Shown here: positions 61,324-64,000 of the stretch, one piece after another
Numbering within the stretch: position 1 is the stretch's first letter
Layout: each line of letters begins with the position of its first letter
Source of the DNA: Rhodobium gokarnense
GTDB lineage: Bacteria > Pseudomonadota > Alphaproteobacteria > Rhizobiales > Rhodobiaceae
Assembly (NCBI RefSeq): GCF_025961475.1
Contig: NZ_JAOQNS010000002.1
Span: forward strand, 124,001-188,000
Direction of reading: 5' to 3'
DNA length: 64,000 nt
Made by a program: the position numbers and the translations under genes
The notes under the pieces: generated by a model
What the model was told of the DNA's origin: nothing
Database searches by the model: none
What the model saw: only the letters and a program-made list of their open reading frames with translations

Positions 61324-62590
61324 GCAGACCGAAGGATCGCAGGCCGTCGCAGAGGCAGTCGCCCTCTCGCGGCCGGAAGTGGTATGCGCCTATCCGATCA
61401 CGCCGCAGACCCATATCGTGGAAGGCGTCGGCGCGCTGGTGAAGGCCGGCACCCTGAAGAACTGCGAATTCATCAACGTGGAATCGGAGTTCGCCGCGCT
61501 CTCCGTCGCCATCGGCTCGTCGGCCGCCGGCGCACGCACCTATACGGCGACGGCCAGCCAGGGCCTCCTGTTCATGGCGGAAGCCGTCTACAACGCCGCC
61601 GGCCTCGGCCTCCCCATCGTCATGACCGTCGGCAACCGGGCGATCGGCGCGCCGATCAACATCTGGAACGACCAGACCGACTCCATGGCGCTGAAGGATT
61701 CCGGCTGGATCCAGCTCCATGCAGAAACCAACCAGGAAGCCGCTGACCTCCACATCCAGGCCTTCCGCCTCGCCGAGATGCTGTCCTGCCCGGTCATGGT
61801 CTGCATGGACGGCTTCATCCTCACCCACGCCTATGAGCGGGTCGACATCCCGACCCAGGAAGAGGTCGACGCCTTCCTGCCGCCCTTCGAACCGGTCCAG
61901 GTGGTCGATCCGGCCGAGCCCTATTCGATCGGCGCCATGGTCGGCCCGGACGCCTTCACCGAGGTGCGCTACCTGGCCCACCACAAGCAGCTCCGCGCCC
62001 TCGACCTGATCCCGGAGATCGCCGAGGACTTCGAGGCCCGCTTCGGGCGCAAGTCCGGCGGCCTGATCCATCCCTATCGCACCGAGGATGCGGAGACGAT
62101 CGTCGTCGCCCTCGGCTCGGTCAACGGCACCATCAAGGACGTCATCGACGCCATGCGCGACGACGGCCACAAGATCGGCTGCGTCGCCGTCTGCTCGTTC
62201 CGGCCGTTCCCGCTGGAGGCCCTGCGCGACGCGCTGCACGATGCGCTGCGCATCGTCTGCGTTGAAAAGAGCCTCGCCATCGGTATCGGTGGCGTCCTCG
62301 CCTCGGCCGTGCGGATGTCGCTGCGCCGGCTCTACCGCGAGGTCTTCACCGTCGTCGCCGGTCTTGGCGGCCGGCCGATCACCCGCGCCTCCCTGCGCGA
62401 CGTGTTCGAGCGCGCCGAGGCTGAAATGCTCGACGACGTCACCTTCCTCGACCTCAACTGGGAGGTCGTCAACGCCCATCTCGCCCGCGCCCGCGAGGTC
62501 CGCAAGTCCGGTCCGATCGCGGAGAACATCCTGAAGGCCATGCACGCCGACGAAGGTGCGGACATCGAAGAAGCGGAGGCAGGCGAATGA
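61316..62590 (+). CDS. 2-oxoacid:acceptor oxidoreductase, alpha subunit
   Basis: 424-residue subunit with the pyrimidine-binding half of the thiamine diphosphate site and the CoA-side domain. Motifs include the start QTEGSQAVAEAVALSRPEVVCAYPITPQT, then NVESEFAALSVAIGSSAAGARTYTATASQGLLFMAE (the ThDP-activating glutamate) and NRAIGAPINIWNDQTDSMAL. It resembles POR/PadG-type alpha subunits. Overlaps gamma by 8 bp and beta by 4 bp, so all three are translated together. Confidence 0.95.
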   Translation: MLKQTEGSQAVAEAVALSRPEVVCAYPITPQTHIVEGVGALVKAGTLKNCEFINVESEFAALSVAIGSSAAGARTYTATASQGLLFMAEAVYNAAGLGLPIVMTVGNRAIGAPINIWNDQTDSMALKDSGWIQLHAETNQEAADLHIQAFRLAEMLSCPVMVCMDGFILTHAYERVDIPTQEEVDAFLPPFEPVQVVDPAEPYSIGAMVGPDAFTEVRYLAHHKQLRALDLIPEIAEDFEARFGRKSGGLIHPYRTEDAETIVVALGSVNGTIKDVIDAMRDDGHKIGCVAVCSFRPFPLEALRDALHDALRIVCVEKSLAIGIGGVLASAVRMSLRRLYREVFTVVAGLGGRPITRASLRDVFERAEAEMLDDVTFLDLNWEVVNAHLARAREVRKSGPIAENILKAMHADEGADIEEAEAGE

Positions 62591-63630
62591 CCACCGACCC
62601 CGTAAAGACCGAACCCGCTGTAGGCTCTGGCGCCCAGCAGAAGGTCAAGTTCTACCAGACCGGCACCCACACCGTCGGCAACCGGCTGCTCGACGAGGCC
62701 CAGCGCACCGTCCAGGCCTCCATGGACCGCTCCAACGCCATCACCTCCGGCCACCGCGCCTGCCAGGGCTGCGGCGAGGCGCTCGGCGCCCGCTATGCGC
62801 TGGACGCGGCGATGATGGCGACCGAAGGCCAGCTCATCGCGGTCAACGCCACCGGCTGCCTTGAGGTCTTCACCACGCCCTATCCGGAAACCTCCTGGCA
62901 GATCCCGTGGCTGCATTCCCTGTTCGGCAATGCGCCCGCGGTCGCCACCGGCGTTGCCGCCGCGCTCCGGGTCAAGGGCCGCGACAATGTCCGCGTCGTT
63001 GCGCAGGGCGGCGACGGCGGCACGGTCGACATCGGCTTCGGGTGCCTGTCCGGCATGTTCGAGCGCAACGACGACGTGCTCTACATCTGCTACGACAACG
63101 AGGCCTACATGAACACCGGCGTGCAGCGCTCCTCGGCGACGCCGCCGGCCGCCCGCACCGCGACGACGCCCGCCGTCGGCGACGAGCCGGGCAACGTCTT
63201 CGGCACCGGCAAGAACCTGCCGCTGATCGCCATGGCCCACAACATCCCCTATGTCGCCACCGCCAGCGTCGCCGACCTGCACGACCTGGAGGAAAAGGTG
63301 ACCAAGGCGATGAGCATCCACGGCGCCCGCTACATCCACATCATGGTGCCCTGTCCGCTCGGCTGGGGCGCCGCCTCCCACGACACCATGAAGCTCGCCC
63401 GCCTTGCCGTCCAATCGGGCATCTTCCCGCTGTTCGAGGCCGAGCACGGCGAGGTCAAGACCGTCCAGAAGATCCGCCGCAAGGTGCCGGTGGAGGAATA
63501 TCTGAAACCGCAGAAGCGCTTTGCGCATCTGTTCAAGGGCGAAGGCGACGTCGACCGCATCGCCGCCATCCAGCGCATGGCCGATGCCAACATCAAGCGC
63601 TTTGGCCTTCTCGACGGAGAGGAACGGTAA
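62587..63630 (+). CDS. 2-oxoacid:acceptor oxidoreductase, beta subunit
   Basis: 347-residue thiamine diphosphate- and [4Fe-4S]-binding subunit. Cluster cysteines are visible in CQGCGEALGARYALDA and ATGCLEVF. The ThDP motif reads GDGGTVDIGFGCLSGMFERNDDVLYICYDNEAYMNTG, with SSATPPAARTATTPAVGDE after it, a typical loop of pyruvate- and phenylglyoxylate-type beta subunits. Its stop shares one base with the start of the next gene (TAATG). Whether the substrate is pyruvate, a branched 2-oxoacid or an aryl-2-oxoacid cannot be told here. Confidence 0.95.
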   Translation: MTTDPVKTEPAVGSGAQQKVKFYQTGTHTVGNRLLDEAQRTVQASMDRSNAITSGHRACQGCGEALGARYALDAAMMATEGQLIAVNATGCLEVFTTPYPETSWQIPWLHSLFGNAPAVATGVAAALRVKGRDNVRVVAQGGDGGTVDIGFGCLSGMFERNDDVLYICYDNEAYMNTGVQRSSATPPAARTATTPAVGDEPGNVFGTGKNLPLIAMAHNIPYVATASVADLHDLEEKVTKAMSIHGARYIHIMVPCPLGWGAASHDTMKLARLAVQSGIFPLFEAEHGEVKTVQKIRRKVPVEEYLKPQKRFAHLFKGEGDVDRIAAIQRMADANIKRFGLLDGEER

Positions 63631-64000
63631 TGTCCGGCAAGCTGCCCTTTGCGATCACGCTCGACCCCGGCACCAGCCTTGCCAACCACACCGGCTCCTG
63701 GCGCACCGAACGGCCCGTCTATATCGACCGCCTGCCGCCCTGCAACAATGCCTGCCCGGCCGGCGAGGACATCCAGGGCTGGCTGTTCCACGCCGAAAGC
63801 GGCGACTATGCCGAGGCCTGGCAGAGCCTTGTCCGCAACAATCCGCTGCCGGCCGTCATGGGCCGCGTCTGCTACCACCCCTGCGAGGGCGTCTGCAATC
63901 GCGGCCACCTCGACGAGGCCGTCAGCATCCACGGCGTGGAGCGCTTCCTCGGCGACTATGCGATCAAGAACAAGCTGGTCCCGCGGATCGATGCCGAACC
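63630..64000 (+). CDS. GltD-like FAD/NAD(P) iron-sulfur oxidoreductase, N-terminal part (runs off right edge)
   Basis: The first 123 residues are in the window. They contain the N-terminal ferredoxin-like helical domain of glutamate-synthase-beta-type flavoproteins: PPCNNACPAGEDIQGWLF and GRVCYHPCEGVCNRGHLDEAVSIHGVERFLGD, whose cysteines bind [4Fe-4S] clusters. The flavin and NAD(P) domains lie beyond base 64000. Coupled by TAATG to the beta subunit gene, it probably passes electrons from the oxidoreductase to NAD(P), as PadH does in phenylglyoxylate dehydrogenase (inference). Confidence 0.88.
   Translation, partial: MSGKLPFAITLDPGTSLANHTGSWRTERPVYIDRLPPCNNACPAGEDIQGWLFHAESGDYAEAWQSLVRNNPLPAVMGRVCYHPCEGVCNRGHLDEAVSIHGVERFLGDYAIKNKLVPRIDAE

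Overview
The window is high-GC, densely packed DNA from an alphaproteobacterium, most likely of the Hyphomicrobiales (Rhizobiales). The signs are the PuuE/PuuD/UraH style of purine breakdown, XdhABC, TRAP transporters, paired chemoreceptors, overlapping ATGA/TAATG gene junctions, and families of GC-rich palindromic intergenic repeats. The lineage is inferred, because no rRNA or other marker lies in the window. No prophage, IS element, CRISPR array or tRNA was recognised.

Layout. 1-3.0 kb (minus): the start of a sucrose synthase (running off the left edge) behind a bidomain sucrose-phosphate synthase. 3.5-6.7 kb: a methyltransferase/ATP-grasp fusion of unknown role, facing an L,D-transpeptidase. 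7.0-20.0 kb: a nearly complete purine-to-glyoxylate island with 8-oxoguanine/guanine-type deaminase, xanthine dehydrogenase XdhAB with XdhC, an NCS2 purine permease, membrane urate hydroxylase PuuD, UraH, a PuuE allantoinase fused to OHCU decarboxylase, allantoicase and ureidoglycolate lyase. 20.7-22.6 kb: an orphan LuxR-type regulator and a small globin-like sensor lacking the proximal histidine. 22.7-29.6 kb: a three-gene predicted peptide-modification system (transglutaminase-DUF2126 protein, circularly permuted ATP-grasp/Alpha-E fusion, second transglutaminase). 29.6-30.9 kb: a gene-free stretch built of a 313-bp tandem repeat. 30.9-37.7 kb: a five-gene TRAP/Rieske oxygenase/glutamine-synthetase-like operon with a divergent IclR regulator.

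37.7-46.1 kb: two methyl-accepting chemotaxis proteins, one paired with a separate periplasmic sensor-like protein, flanking a complete zinc-uptake locus (znuA divergent from znuCB-zur). 46.3-52.5 kb (minus): a secreted DsrE-like protein, a secreted caspase-fold protein, a CHASE2 adenylate cyclase, a RelE-like toxin with XRE antitoxin, and a secreted protein of unknown function. 52.8-55.5 kb: a secreted alpha/beta hydrolase, a lytic transglycosylase and a MarR regulator. 55.7-57.6 kb: an aromatic-type FAD monooxygenase with a small DUF2783 partner. 57.6-60.5 kb: a small membrane protein and an orphan hypF. 60.7-64.0 kb: a 2-oxoacid:acceptor oxidoreductase operon with a GltD-like flavoprotein running off the right edge.

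The most promising poorly described systems are the transglutaminase/ATP-grasp/Alpha-E cluster, the methyltransferase/ATP-grasp fusion, the Rieske/GS-like/TRAP operon and the caspase/CHASE2-cyclase pair. Assignments rest on reading motifs by eye. Start sites were chosen from ribosome-binding sites and family N-termini.
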